From Acinetobacter towneri DSM 14962 = CIP 107472 (GTDB lineage Bacteria > Pseudomonadota > Gammaproteobacteria > Pseudomonadales > Moraxellaceae), in contig NZ_KB849690.1 of the NCBI RefSeq assembly GCF_000368785.1, positions 400,198 to 464,197 on the forward strand: a stretch of 64,000 bases of DNA, read 5' to 3'. Position 1 is the stretch's first letter. Every line of letters starts with the position of its first letter. Shown one piece after another: positions 50,005-60,523 of this stretch. The position numbers and the translations under genes were made by a program. The notes under the pieces are model-generated. The model worked only from the letters and a program-made list of their open reading frames with translations. It was not told the DNA's origin and did not search any database.

Positions 50005-51396
50005 ATGAAACATCGCAGTAAAAACCGTACCACGCAGCAGGCTGAATATTGCTTTCAGGTGGAATCGTTGTCACATGAAGGGCGCGGGATTGCACACTAC
50101 ACAGCTCAGTCGGGTCATCCAGCCGAGAAGCAGGGGAAAACAGTTTTTATAGAGGGCGCATTGCCTGGTGAAACAGTACGCGCCAAAATTACGCATAGTA
50201 ACAAACGCTTAGAAGAAGCCGAGTGTCTAGAAGTGCTGGGTGAGCCTTCGACATTACGGGTTACGCCACAATGTCCACATTATCAGCGTTGCGGTGGTTG
50301 TAGCATGCAGCATATTCAGTTGGATGAGCAGATTCATCTCAAACAACAGGTGTTGCAGTCGCATCTGCAACATTTTGCGCAAATTCAGCCTGAAGAATGG
50401 TTAGCGCCTTTGCGTTCACAGCGTGAAGATTATCGCCGCAAAGCCCGTGTTGGGGTGCGTTATATTGCCAGTCAAGACAAATTGGTGGTCGGTTTTCGTG
50501 AGCGCAATAGCAATAAACTGACCTCAATTGACCGCTGTATGGTGTTGGATCAGGCATTTGGTTCGTTAACACGAATCAAGCAGCTACTCCAAAGTCTAAC
50601 AGGCAAGGCCCATATTGGTCATATAGAATTGGCGATGGGAGATCAAGAGATTGCTTTGGTGGTGCGACATACAGAACAACTATCTGTAGCCGATATCAAC
50701 CAGTTACAGCAGTTTGCGTTAAAGAAACACTGGCAATTGTATTTGCAGCCTGAAGGTCCAGACAGTTTGCATCGGGTTGATGATCCGCATGCAGCAATGC
50801 GTTTGCATTATCGTTTAGATGATTTTGATGTGAATTTTGGCTTTCATCCCCAAGACTTTACCCAAGTCAATTCTACAATTAATCCACAAATGGTTAAGCT
50901 GGCATGTGATTTGCTTAACTTAAAATCAGGTGATCGGGTGCTTGATCTGTTTTGTGGATTAGGCAACTTTTCATTGCCGCTTGCACGTTGTGTAGGTGCA
51001 ACAGGAAAGGTGGTTGCTGTAGAGGGTTCAGAGCAAATGGTGCAGCGTGGTGCAGAGAATGCACAACGTAATGATTTAGACAATGTTAAGTTTTATTCAC
51101 AAGATTTAACAAAAGATTTTTCGCATCATTCTTGGGCAAATCAAGGATTTGAGGCATTATTAATTGACCCTCCGCGTTCAGGCGCAGAGGAAGTGATGTA
51201 TTATGTGCCCAAATTTGGCGCAGATAGAATCGTTTATGTGTCTTGTAATCCAGCCACACTCGCAAGGGATGCAGGTGTATTGGTCAAGCAGGGCTATCAA
51301 TTGAAAAAAGCAGGCGTGATGGATATGTTTCCGCATACGGGGCATGTCGAATCCATTGCCTTGTTTGAGAAAGAAAAGCAAATAAACGATTTATAA
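50005..51396 (+). CDS. rlmD: 23S rRNA (uracil-1939-C5)-methyltransferase RlmD
   Basis: A 463-residue enzyme making m5U1939 of 23S rRNA. It has an N-terminal TRAM domain ([23 protein letters not shown]) and 4Fe-4S cysteines in [14 protein letters not shown]. The SAM motif is [22 protein letters not shown] and the catalytic Cys in [11 protein letters not shown] complete it. Neighbour of relA, as in many gammaproteobacteria. It ends 29 bp before relA. Confidence 0.96.
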   Translation: MKHRSKNRTTQQAEYCFQVESLSHEGRGIAHYTAQSGHPAEKQGKTVFIEGALPGETVRAKITHSNKRLEEAECLEVLGEPSTLRVTPQCPHYQRCGGCSMQHIQLDEQIHLKQQVLQSHLQHFAQIQPEEWLAPLRSQREDYRRKARVGVRYIASQDKLVVGFRERNSNKLTSIDRCMVLDQAFGSLTRIKQLLQSLTGKAHIGHIELAMGDQEIALVVRHTEQLSVADINQLQQFALKKHWQLYLQPEGPDSLHRVDDPHAAMRLHYRLDDFDVNFGFHPQDFTQVNSTINPQMVKLACDLLNLKSGDRVLDLFCGLGNFSLPLARCVGATGKVVAVEGSEQMVQRGAENAQRNDLDNVKFYSQDLTKDFSHHSWANQGFEALLIDPPRSGAEEVMYYVPKFGADRIVYVSCNPATLARDAGVLVKQGYQLKKAGVMDMFPHTGHVESIALFEKEKQINDL

Positions 51397-51425
51397 TATG
51401 AAGTACATAGAGGTAGGAGAAGGGT

Positions 51426-53732
51426 ATGGTCACAGTACGTGAACAACTTCCTGGACGTTTAAATGAACTGTCTGAGGAAACGACTGTAGAACATGCCGAG
51501 CAAGCCCGACAGGATTTAGCAGAATGGCTAGACCGAGTACGCGGGATTTACGATGGGGCGGCACTTGAACAATTAGAACGCGTTGCCAATTACACCCTGA
51601 AAAAAGAGCTGGAAACAGACGTCAGTCATCCATCGCATACCTTATATACAGGTATTGAGATGGCGAATATTTTAGCGCACTTGCATGTCGATGAAGACAC
51701 TTTGTCTGCAGCCATGCTCTATCGTAGCGTGCGTGAAAATGTCATGCAGTTAGATGAAGTGCGTGAAGAATTTGGTGAAGCAGTTTATGGCTTGATCAAA
51801 GGCACCTTGTCGATGGGTAAGTTGTCTGAACTGATTGAGAAAAATAAGCGTTTAGAAGACCATTTTAATAATAACCAGCGTGAACATTTAACAGGCATTT
51901 ATAAAATGCTGATTTCCATGACGGAAGATGTGCGCGTGGTGCTAATTAAACTGGCAGAACGTACCTATTCATTACGTGAGTTGGCAACCGCTTCCAAAGA
52001 ACGTCAGGAGCGTGTGGCGCGAGAAATTTTAACCATTTACTCGCCATTGGCACACCGTTTAGGCATTGCCCAACTGAAATGGGAACTCGAAGATTTAGCC
52101 TTCCGTTATTTGGCGCCAGACCGTTATAAAGAAATTGCGACGTTACTGAATGAAAAGCGTTTGGAGCGTGAAAACTACATTCAAAACGTAATTGAGCAAT
52201 TGCGTACAGAGCTGGGCAATAATGGTATTCATGCCGAAATTAGCGGGCGGGTGAAACACATTTATTCGATTTATCGAAAAATGAAGAGTAAAAACCTCAG
52301 CTTCGATCAGCTCTATGACATTCGTGCTGTACGTGTTTTGGTGAAAACCATTCCAGAGTGTTACCACTCTTTGGGCATCGTACATCAATTGTGGCGGCAT
52401 ATTCCGCACCAGTTTGATGATTACATTACCAATCCAAAAGCCAATGGTTATCGCTCATTGCATACTGCCGTAATTGCAGAAAACAAGTCGCTTGAAGTGC
52501 AAATTCGTACCCTAGATATGCACGAAGAAGCCGAGCTTGGGGTATGTTCACACTTTAATTATAAAGAAGGTTCTAAAGCCACAGACCATTCGTTTAATCA
52601 TCGTTTACATTCTTTGCGTTCTGTTTTGGAGCATTATCAGGAACGTAACGATGCCAGCGCACATAAAGAAGATGATGATTCTGAAAACTTTGAACAAATC
52701 CAAGAGTTTGAAGATTTTGAGAAAATTTATGTGTTCAGCCGTGATGGTGATATTAAAGAATTGCCACGTGGCTCAACGGTGCTGGACTTTGCTTATCATG
52801 TGCATACCGAAGTCGGCAATAAATGCTATGCCGCACGGGTCAATCAGCGCTATGTGCCGCTCACCTATACTTTAAAAACAGGCGAGCAGGTCGAGATTTT
52901 GACCAAAAAAGACCGTGAACCGAACCGTGATTGGTTGGTGAATTCTTTAGGTTATATTAAGACAGCACGTGCGCGCGATAAGCTGCGTCATTGGTTTAGA
53001 CAGCAAGACCGCAGTAAAAATCTGGAAGTTGGGCGTGAAGTGCTCAATAAAGAATTGTCACGTTTGGCGATTCATCCAAAAAGTATTGATTTAAATGATT
53101 ATTGCAATCACTTTAACGTCAAAACAGGTGAAGACATTCTGATTGGTTTGGTGAATGGTGATATTAGCCTGCATGCCTTAATTAATCAGGTCAATCGTCA
53201 CATGCACTTAGATCAGGATGAACCTGAACTGGTGTTGAAGCCAACCTTGAACCCACGTGCCAGCCATACCTTATCGGCACATGGCATTTTGATTGATGGT
53301 TTGGATAACGTTGAACTGCATATCGCACAATGCTGTCAGCCTGTGCATGGTGAAGCGATTGCGGGGTATATTACCCTGAACCGTGGTGTGAGTATTCACA
53401 AAGTGGCGTGTTCGGACTATGTGCGTATGATTGGCAACGAACCTGAACGTGCGGTAGAAGCCGATTGGGAAATGCAGCCAACCCGTGGTCAAAGCGTGCA
53501 AATTGTGGTGGAAGCCTATGACCGCCGTGGTTTGCTCAAAGACTTAACCCAAGTGATTTTTGCCGATCAAATTAACATTCGTCAGGTGAATACTATTTCT
53601 GAAAGTGATGGTATCGCCAATATGAAATTGTTAATTGAAGTTAAAGGCTTGGCGCAACTTTCTCGTTTGTTGGCACGTTTAGAGCAGCAACCAGGGATTA
53701 TCAGCGCACGTCGTTTGGTGCAAGGCAGCTAA
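51426..53732 (+). CDS. relA: GTP/ATP pyrophosphokinase RelA, (p)ppGpp synthetase I
   Basis: A 768-residue stringent-response enzyme that makes (p)ppGpp on stalled ribosomes. The N-terminal hydrolase-like domain is degenerate: the HD motif region reads LYRSVRENV, so hydrolase activity is not expected and this is RelA, not SpoT. The synthetase domain is present (YDIRAVRVLV, NPKANGYRSLHTAV). TGS (VFSRDGDIKELPRGSTVLDFAYHVH), helical/zinc-finger (IAQCCQPVHGE) and ACT (YDRRGLLKDLTQ) domains follow. GGAGAAGG gives a good ribosome binding site; it is last in the run and followed by a terminator. Confidence 0.97.
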   Translation: MVTVREQLPGRLNELSEETTVEHAEQARQDLAEWLDRVRGIYDGAALEQLERVANYTLKKELETDVSHPSHTLYTGIEMANILAHLHVDEDTLSAAMLYRSVRENVMQLDEVREEFGEAVYGLIKGTLSMGKLSELIEKNKRLEDHFNNNQREHLTGIYKMLISMTEDVRVVLIKLAERTYSLRELATASKERQERVAREILTIYSPLAHRLGIAQLKWELEDLAFRYLAPDRYKEIATLLNEKRLERENYIQNVIEQLRTELGNNGIHAEISGRVKHIYSIYRKMKSKNLSFDQLYDIRAVRVLVKTIPECYHSLGIVHQLWRHIPHQFDDYITNPKANGYRSLHTAVIAENKSLEVQIRTLDMHEEAELGVCSHFNYKEGSKATDHSFNHRLHSLRSVLEHYQERNDASAHKEDDDSENFEQIQEFEDFEKIYVFSRDGDIKELPRGSTVLDFAYHVHTEVGNKCYAARVNQRYVPLTYTLKTGEQVEILTKKDREPNRDWLVNSLGYIKTARARDKLRHWFRQQDRSKNLEVGREVLNKELSRLAIHPKSIDLNDYCNHFNVKTGEDILIGLVNGDISLHALINQVNRHMHLDQDEPELVLKPTLNPRASHTLSAHGILIDGLDNVELHIAQCCQPVHGEAIAGYITLNRGVSIHKVACSDYVRMIGNEPERAVEADWEMQPTRGQSVQIVVEAYDRRGLLKDLTQVIFADQINIRQVNTISESDGIANMKLLIEVKGLAQLSRLLARLEQQPGIISARRLVQGS

Positions 53733-53745
53733 GCGAGCACGCTTT

Positions 53746-53773
53746 AAAAAACCAGCATGTTTGCTGGTTTTTT
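53746..53773 (+). terminator. Terminator after relA
   Basis: AAAAACCAGCA/TGCTGGTTTTT, a short loop and a T run, 14 bp past the relA stop. Confidence 0.9.
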
Positions 53774-53807
53774 TCTATCGTATTTCAGCCAAAATGGAGA
53801 AGGGCGG

Positions 53808-54461
53808 ATGAATAAAACACCTAAAAAAATTTGTGTGAATGTTAGCCGCATTCAGCAGATTTTTAGTCCCGATCCAAGTGCTGTACGCAGTGAACAGATT
53901 CAACAGCAAAAACAGGCGATTTATCGGCATCGGAATCAATTGTTGTCTGGATACTTGGCACAAGATATTCAAAACAGCGATATTGAGCGTAACCTACATG
54001 GTAAACCATTTTTGACGGCATTCCCTCAATTGCAGTTTAACCATAGCCATAGCCGTCAACATTACGCTTTGGCAAGCAGCTTACAGGTGCAAGATCTAGG
54101 TATAGATGTTGAAGACTTAGAACGTAAGGTACGTTTTGATGCTTTGGCACAGCATGCGTTTCATCCCAATGAACTCCAATACTGGCAAGATTTGGAACAC
54201 GACGCTGATTATTGGTTTCGTGTCTGGACAACTAAAGAAGCAGTGCTGAAAGCATCAGGTTTAGGGATTCGTTTAAGCCTGAATGAGTTGGATACTCGTA
54301 TGCATCCCAATGCACAGGGCGGCATTTGTCATCATCCACAGATTGGGCATTTTGCCTATCAAAACTTTCGTTTATCAGATTGTATGTTGACCGTAGCATG
54401 GCGAGCAGCGCCATCTTGCGTAGGCTTTCAGTTTCCACAGATTCATATTATTCAGCATTAA
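53808..54461 (+). CDS. 4'-phosphopantetheinyl transferase (Sfp-type)
   Basis: A 217-residue enzyme that loads the phosphopantetheine arm onto carrier proteins of fatty-acid, polyketide or siderophore synthesis. Motifs are NHSHSRQHYALA, GIDVEDLERK (Mg-binding Asp and Glu) and FRVWTTKEAVLKASGLG (WxxKEA core). I start at the ATG at 53808, with GGAG and GGGCGG directly upstream; an in-frame ATG at 53757 lies inside the relA terminator. Its carrier target is unknown; no synthetase genes are in the window. Confidence 0.9.
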   Translation: MNKTPKKICVNVSRIQQIFSPDPSAVRSEQIQQQKQAIYRHRNQLLSGYLAQDIQNSDIERNLHGKPFLTAFPQLQFNHSHSRQHYALASSLQVQDLGIDVEDLERKVRFDALAQHAFHPNELQYWQDLEHDADYWFRVWTTKEAVLKASGLGIRLSLNELDTRMHPNAQGGICHHPQIGHFAYQNFRLSDCMLTVAWRAAPSCVGFQFPQIHIIQH

Positions 54462-54500
54462 CATCGCAACGTCAGCGTAAATATCGCAATGCTAAGGCAC

Positions 54501-54526
54501 AAAAAAGCCTATCCGAAGATAGGCTT
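54501..54526 (-). terminator. Terminator of the tgt-yajC-secDF unit
   Basis: AAGCCTATC CGAA GATAGGCTT; on the minus strand it is followed by a T run, 26 bp after the secF stop. Confidence 0.88.
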
Positions 54527-54551
54527 GAATGTTGGTGTCAGCAGAAATGCA

Positions 54552-55526
54552 TTAAGGAATTTCTTGCTCTTCACCTTCAAATTCAGGTTTGACTTGAACA
54601 ATGAAGTCCTGACGGTTCAAACCGCGCCATAAGGCAAAGGCTGTACCAATGTAAATAGATGAATATGTTCCGACAAAGACACCCACAAACATCGCAATCG
54701 AGAACCATTTCAGACCATCACCACCCATGAGCATCATCGCGACTACAACCAATAATAGGGTCATAGAGGTGTGAATGGTACGACGTAAAGTTTCTGTCAG
54801 CGCAATGTTTACCACTTCAAGTGGTGTTGCACCACGGATTTTACGGAAGTTTTCACGAATACGGTCAGATACAACAATGTTATCGTTGAGTGAGAAGCCA
54901 ATAATCGCCAATAACGCTGCCAATACAGTCAGGTCAAATGGCCATTGCATCATGGCAAAAATACCTAGTGTCACAATAATATCGTGGAACAATGACAGTA
55001 CCGCTCCCATTGCCAGTTTGAATTCAAAGCGAATGGTGACATAAACCAACATCAATAACAGTGCTAAAGCCACAGCGCCCGCAGAACGCACGTATAGCTC
55101 ATTACCGACTTGACCACCCACTACATCTACCTTTGGCACAGTTGCCGTGTTATTTGGTAGTTGTACCGCAGCAGTAATTGCTTTGGTTAAGTCTTCTGCT
55201 TCAACATCTTCTTGCACAGGCATACGTACCATTAGGTCGCGGTCTGAACCAAGCGTTTGTACTACAGGGTCGTTAAAGCCTGCTTTGACCAATGCGTTAG
55301 AAACATCGGTGGCTTTTACTGGATTGCTATAGTTGAGTTCTGCAGCAATACCCCCAGTAAAGTCCAAACCTAAGTTTAAACCTTTGGTGGCAATGAAGAA
55401 TATACTGGCAACCGTTAATAGAATAGAAAGCAATGCCGCAGGCAAAGCAATCTTCATAAACGGAATCACGCGCTCATCATCAGGGCGGCCATATTTTTTT
55501 GAAGGCAGTTGAGTATTCTCAGTCAT
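54552..55526 (-). CDS. secF: Protein translocase subunit SecF
   Basis: A 324-residue inner-membrane RND-family protein with six helices and one periplasmic domain. It works with SecD to draw proteins through SecYEG using the proton gradient. Visible are GLNLGLDFTGGIAAEL (first helix end), FEFKLAMGAVLSLFHDIIVTLG, GFSLNDNIVVSDRIRENFR and TLRRTIHTSMTTLL-like sequence. It lies 11 bp downstream of secD. Confidence 0.97.
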   Translation of the reverse strand: MTENTQLPSKKYGRPDDERVIPFMKIALPAALLSILLTVASIFFIATKGLNLGLDFTGGIAAELNYSNPVKATDVSNALVKAGFNDPVVQTLGSDRDLMVRMPVQEDVEAEDLTKAITAAVQLPNNTATVPKVDVVGGQVGNELYVRSAGAVALALLLMLVYVTIRFEFKLAMGAVLSLFHDIIVTLGIFAMMQWPFDLTVLAALLAIIGFSLNDNIVVSDRIRENFRKIRGATPLEVVNIALTETLRRTIHTSMTLLLVVVAMMLMGGDGLKWFSIAMFVGVFVGTYSSIYIGTAFALWRGLNRQDFIVQVKPEFEGEEQEIP

Positions 55527-55537
55527 CAGTGATCTCC

Positions 55538-57433
55538 TTAAATGCTCAACTTTTTCAAGTTACGTTTTTTGCCGTAGATGATTTGTACAATTGCACGGGT
55601 CACTGTAATCGCAGTAAACATCGAGCAGACAATACCAATCATGAGCGTCACAGCAAAGCCTTTGATTGGGCCTGTACCAATCGCAAACAGAATGAATGCC
55701 ACCAAGAATGTGGTTAAGTTCGAGTCGAAAATTGTGTTATACGCTCGGTCATAACCTGCCACAATGGCTTGTTTTGGCGAGGCACCCCACTTAATTTCTT
55801 CTCGTATTCGCTCACAAATCAAGACGTTGGCATCCACTGCCATACCAATGGTAATTACGATACCCGCAATACCCGGCAAGGTAAGTGATGCACCAATCCA
55901 AGACATGACGGTTAAAATCATGGCTAAGTTAAACACTAAAGCGAAGTTGGCAATCAGACCAAACAGACGGAAGAACACCACCATCCAGATTGCGACCAAA
56001 ATGAAGCCAATCTGAGTCGACAATACGCCTTTATCAATGTTTTCTTGACCCAAGCTTGGGCCAATCACACGTTCTTCGACAAAGTACATTGGCGCTGCCA
56101 AAGCACCAGCACGAAGCATTAAGGCCAATTCAGAGGCTTCTTGTGGAGAATCTAGACCTGTAATACGGAACTGCGAACCCAATACTGCCTGAATGGTTGC
56201 AGCATTAATAACGACAGATTCGGTGTATGGCGTACGTACTTCAGTTTGTGTGCCATTTTCATCGGTCACATAGCTAATGCGTTGTTTGTTTTCAATAAAC
56301 AATACCGCCATACGTTTACCCACAGCGTTACGCGTCGCATCTGCCATGAGTTTACCGCCCGCAGCATCAAGGGTAATGTTAACTTCTGCACCGCCTGTAT
56401 CTTGGCTAAAACCACTCGACGCATTTTGAACACGCTCACCCGTTAAAATACGGCTGCGGTTCAATAATAATTGGCGACCACTGTCCAAAGATTCAAAGGC
56501 AAACGCTTCTGTGCCAGGTGGTACTGTACCTGTCGCCTGACCTGTGTACGGATCAATATATTGATCATTTAAGTCAGACACCAAACGGAATTCGAGGTTA
56601 GCAGTACGACCGAGTACACGCTTCGCTTCAGCCGTATCTTGTACGCCTGGCAATTCCACTACAATACGGTTGCTACCTTGAGTTTGTACCAAAGCTTCAG
56701 CCACACCTAACTCGTTAATACGGTTACGTAAAGTAGTTAAGTTCTGATTGACCGCATACGACTGAATTTCCTGTTTACGGACATCGGTATAGTTCAGACG
56801 TAAGCTAGAACCTTCTGTGGTGGCTACAGCTTGCTGTGTGTATTCATTGCCGTTACGACGCAAGAAATCCATCACTGCATCACGGTCTGCATTATTGGCA
56901 AACTGTAGGGTGATGGTGTTGTTATTCAGCGAAAGGCTATTAAATTTCAGCTTGTTGTCACGCAATTGACGGCGTAAATCGGTGGCTGAAGTTTCCATAC
57001 GCTGGCTGATGGCCTTGTCCATATCCACTTCTAATAAGAAGTGCACACCACCACGTAAGTCCAGACCGAGTTTCATTGGTTTTGCACCAATTTTTTGTAG
57101 CCATTCTGGTGTGGTTGGCGCAAGGTTCAGTGCCACGACATAGTCATCACCTAAACCGCGACGTAAAGCTTCTTTGGCTTTGAGTTGGGCTTCTGAGGTG
57201 TCTAAACGCAACAATGCAGCATTGTTGGTAAAGCTGTTGTCATGACTGGCAATATTTTCTGATTGTAAAATTTGCTCTGCTTTTTGTATGATGCTTTGAT
57301 CAATTTGGGTACCAGCTTTGGCACCTGAAATTTGAACAGCAGGTTCATCTGGATACAAGCTAGGCAGGGCATATAATGTACTCACCACAAGAACAACGAG
57401 GATGAGCAGATATTTCCATGCTGGGTAACGCAT
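55538..57433 (-). CDS. secD: Protein translocase subunit SecD
   Basis: A 631-residue partner of SecF. It has an N-terminal helix (KYLLILVVLVVSTLYALPSLYPDEP), GLDLRGGVHFLLEVD, a large periplasmic P1 domain, then five C-terminal helices with the proton-path motif GMAVDANVLICERIREE. Complete and of normal length. A terminator-like hairpin lies 23 bp before its start, after yajC. Confidence 0.97.
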   Translation of the reverse strand: MRYPAWKYLLILVVLVVSTLYALPSLYPDEPAVQISGAKAGTQIDQSIIQKAEQILQSENIASHDNSFTNNAALLRLDTSEAQLKAKEALRRGLGDDYVVALNLAPTTPEWLQKIGAKPMKLGLDLRGGVHFLLEVDMDKAISQRMETSATDLRRQLRDNKLKFNSLSLNNNTITLQFANNADRDAVMDFLRRNGNEYTQQAVATTEGSSLRLNYTDVRKQEIQSYAVNQNLTTLRNRINELGVAEALVQTQGSNRIVVELPGVQDTAEAKRVLGRTANLEFRLVSDLNDQYIDPYTGQATGTVPPGTEAFAFESLDSGRQLLLNRSRILTGERVQNASSGFSQDTGGAEVNITLDAAGGKLMADATRNAVGKRMAVLFIENKQRISYVTDENGTQTEVRTPYTESVVINAATIQAVLGSQFRITGLDSPQEASELALMLRAGALAAPMYFVEERVIGPSLGQENIDKGVLSTQIGFILVAIWMVVFFRLFGLIANFALVFNLAMILTVMSWIGASLTLPGIAGIVITIGMAVDANVLICERIREEIKWGASPKQAIVAGYDRAYNTIFDSNLTTFLVAFILFAIGTGPIKGFAVTLMIGIVCSMFTAITVTRAIVQIIYGKKRNLKKLSI

Positions 57434-57456
57434 TTATTTTCTTCTTAAAATGAAAA

Positions 57457-57476
57457 AGTCGTGCGTGAGCACGACT
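57457..57476 (-). terminator. Terminator-like hairpin between yajC and secD
   Basis: AGTCGTGC/GCACGACT with loop GTGA, followed on the minus strand by TTTTTC. It lies inside the operon, 8 bp after the yajC stop. It may attenuate or protect rather than fully end transcription. Confidence 0.65.
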
Positions 57477-57484
57477 CTTTTTGA

Positions 57485-57814
57485 TTAGAGGTTGTTTAAT
57501 GTGCCTTCAGGAAGAACTGAAATGACACTCGCGCGTTGTACTTTTACTTCTACACCACGGTTCAGCTCTACCACTGCAAAATCACCTTCAATTTTCGTGA
57601 TTTTACCCATAAGACCACCTGCGAATACCACTTCACTGCCTACGCCCAAGCTTTCAATCAGTGTACGATGCTCTTTGGCACGCTTTGATTGTGGACGCCA
57701 AATCAGGAAGTAGAAAATTGCAATGAAGACTGCAATCATTAAAAGGTTAGCCACAAGGCTTGGTTGTTGTGCAGCTTCACCTGCTGCGTGAGCGGTCGAA
57801 ATAAAAAGGCTCAT
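57485..57814 (-). CDS. yajC: Sec translocon accessory subunit YajC
   Basis: A 109-residue single-span inner-membrane protein (LLMIAVFIAIFYFLIWRPQSKRAKEH is the hallmark). The C-terminal domain has EVVFAGGLMGKITKIEGDFAVVEL. It associates with SecDF. It lies between tgt and secD in the conserved order. Confidence 0.96.
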   Translation of the reverse strand: MSLFISTAHAAGEAAQQPSLVANLLMIAVFIAIFYFLIWRPQSKRAKEHRTLIESLGVGSEVVFAGGLMGKITKIEGDFAVVELNRGVEVKVQRASVISVLPEGTLNNL

Positions 57815-57917
57815 TTCATTTTCCTAAACTAAAAACTGGCGATCAGTGATCTGATAATAAATTGGGTTTGTTCTGCAATTTACCTTGTCTTTTTACTCAG
57901 CGCAAATACTGAAAAGA

Positions 57918-59060
<1,143 letters not shown>

Positions 59061-59197
59061 TCAAGGCGAAAAAACAGTTCGCTGATTGTTCGTGCTAAAA
59101 GTGCAATATTTTCCTAGATTCTGCACGGAATTGCCAGTTGAGATACGTTTTCCTTGGTAAAAATTGCGAGTAAATATTTTGTTCAAATCCATTGTGC

Positions 59198-59320
59198 TTA
59201 CATGGCGTAAAATTGCTGAATACGTTGGGTAATTTCTTTATGTAAGGCAATTTCACCTTGTTCATGATTGTCCATTGCAGCAACGTGCTGAATTAAACGC
59301 TGAATATATAAATTACTGTC
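59198..59320 (-). pseudogene. Detached 3' end of the interrupted gene at 60.5-61.2 kb
   Basis: Read on the minus strand, 59320 down to 59198 is an open frame of 40 codons plus stop, beginning DSNLYIQRLIQ and ending QRIQQFYAM. It directly abuts the right end of TnpB element copy 2. When the element is removed, this frame joins the 5' part without a shift. It has no start of its own and is the original C-terminus of that gene. Confidence 0.82.
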
Positions 59321-59321
59321 A

Positions 59322-59353
59322 TTGACATCCTCACCTCCCTTAAACGGAGGTGA
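59322..59353 (-). ncRNA. Right-end hairpin / predicted 3' end of the TnpB guide RNA scaffold, copy 2
   Basis: CACCTCC pairs perfectly with GGAGGTG around GTTTAAG, overlapping the tnpB stop; GAGGATGTCAA follows. Relative to copy 1, one T-A pair is a C-G pair, which supports conserved structure. The flank TGACAGTAATTTATAT would be the guide. The RNA is inferred from TnpB biology, not seen. Confidence 0.55.
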
Positions 59354-60398
59354 TTCCTACAGCTAGACGCTTATGCCCAAGCGCAAGAATGTTCATGGCA
59401 CTATTTAAGTCCCTATCGTGAGTGACACCACACTCACATGACCATTCTCTTATTCCAAGACCTGTCCTACCTCTCGGACTACTTGAGGTGATCTCACCGC
59501 AGCACGAACAGATTTGGGTGGTATAGGCTTCATTGACTTCTTCAAACATTACCCCTGCGTTCTCGCATTTATACTTGAGCATTGTTTTTAGTGCTGAAAA
59601 CCCTGTATCTAAAACAGACTTTGCCATTTTAGTTTTTACAAGCTTTTTGGCACTTAAGTCACCTACAATTATGAGTGCATTATTTTTAACAAGTAATGTA
59701 CTTGCCTTATGCAAATGGTCTTTACGGCAATTTGCAATCTTGGCGTGTAATGCACGAACACGCTTCTTATTCCTGGCTCTCTGAGCAATACATAATTTCT
59801 GCTCATATTTTCGATAGAATTTTGGATTTGAAATTACAGTGCCATCAGAACAGGTGGCAATATCTTTTAAGCCTAGATCAATACCAATCGATTTGGTTGC
59901 TGTCGATTTATCTTGCTTAGGCGATTCAACAACAAGACATACATACCAACGCCCACGGCTATCCTCTACAAATGAACCTGTTTTTAACGTGTATTTGCTT
60001 AAACCGTAGCTATCCCAAAGCTTAAATTGGTGTTTTCCATACTGGACATATCCATTGGCATATTTGATAGCCAACTTTTTAAAGGGAACCCATCCCAAAG
60101 AGCGCCTTGCTGATTTTTTATTGCTGACACGCCATTTCAGCTTTGCCTTTTTAAATTGCTTTCTTCGGGTGACTAATTCTTCAGTTACAGCCTGAATGGT
60201 TTGACTATGTAAATTACATTCTTTGGATGTGCCTTTGGTGTATTGAGCAATATCAAATGCAGATAGAAACTCACCTTTTCTTTTTAGGTGCTTAAAACTT
60301 AAATCATTCACATAATTCCAAACAAAGTTCACCTCAGATGCTAATTTAATCAGCACCTTTGCGTGTTTGTCTTTTATGCGGAGTTTAAGTGTTTTCAT
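59340..60398 (-). CDS. tnpB: RNA-guided nuclease TnpB family protein, copy 2
   Basis: A 352-residue TnpB, about 90% identical to copy 1 by eye and collinear with it. It has the same RuvC-I Asp174, Gly246-Asp247 in place of Glu-Asp, FEEVNEAYTT, and RuvC-III HDRDLNSA. The zinc ribbon differs: the second half is SCECG (C321-x-C323), one residue shorter than in copy 1 (ECMSCG). Differences cluster at residues 13-36, 235-239 and 298-335. The frame is intact. Confidence 0.92.
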   Translation of the reverse strand: MKTLKLRIKDKHAKVLIKLASEVNFVWNYVNDLSFKHLKRKGEFLSAFDIAQYTKGTSKECNLHSQTIQAVTEELVTRRKQFKKAKLKWRVSNKKSARRSLGWVPFKKLAIKYANGYVQYGKHQFKLWDSYGLSKYTLKTGSFVEDSRGRWYVCLVVESPKQDKSTATKSIGIDLGLKDIATCSDGTVISNPKFYRKYEQKLCIAQRARNKKRVRALHAKIANCRKDHLHKASTLLVKNNALIIVGDLSAKKLVKTKMAKSVLDTGFSALKTMLKYKCENAGVMFEEVNEAYTTQICSCCGEITSSSPRGRTGLGIREWSCECGVTHDRDLNSAMNILALGHKRLAVGITSV

Positions 60399-60448
60399 GT
60401 GCTTATTTTAACAATAATATTTTAAGTAATGAACAACAAAGATATTTA

Positions 60449-60511
60449 ATACGACATTCCATGTCGTATGGCTTACGCCAGTCGCTTATATCCTCGTGCT
60501 GAACCACGAGG
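60449..60511 (-). repeat. Left-end hairpins of TnpB element copy 2
   Basis: There are three hairpins in a row, in element order: CCTCGTG/CACGAGG (60492-60511), TGGC/GCCA (about 60469-60480), and ATACGACAT/ATGTCGTAT (60449-60469). The first is also read as the last codons of the interrupted host frame (KPRGSARGYKRLA). Confidence 0.75.
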
Positions 60512-60523
60512 TTTTACGCTCCA

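Noticed and set aside
53757..53807. Longer phosphopantetheinyl transferase starting inside the relA terminator
   Set aside because: The upstream ATG is in the terminator hairpin, while the ATG at 53808 has a strong ribosome binding site.
59095..59283. 62-codon minus-strand frame between tgt and TnpB copy 2
   Set aside because: It is in a different frame from the 40-codon tail of the interrupted gene, which explains the same DNA better because it joins in frame to the upstream part.
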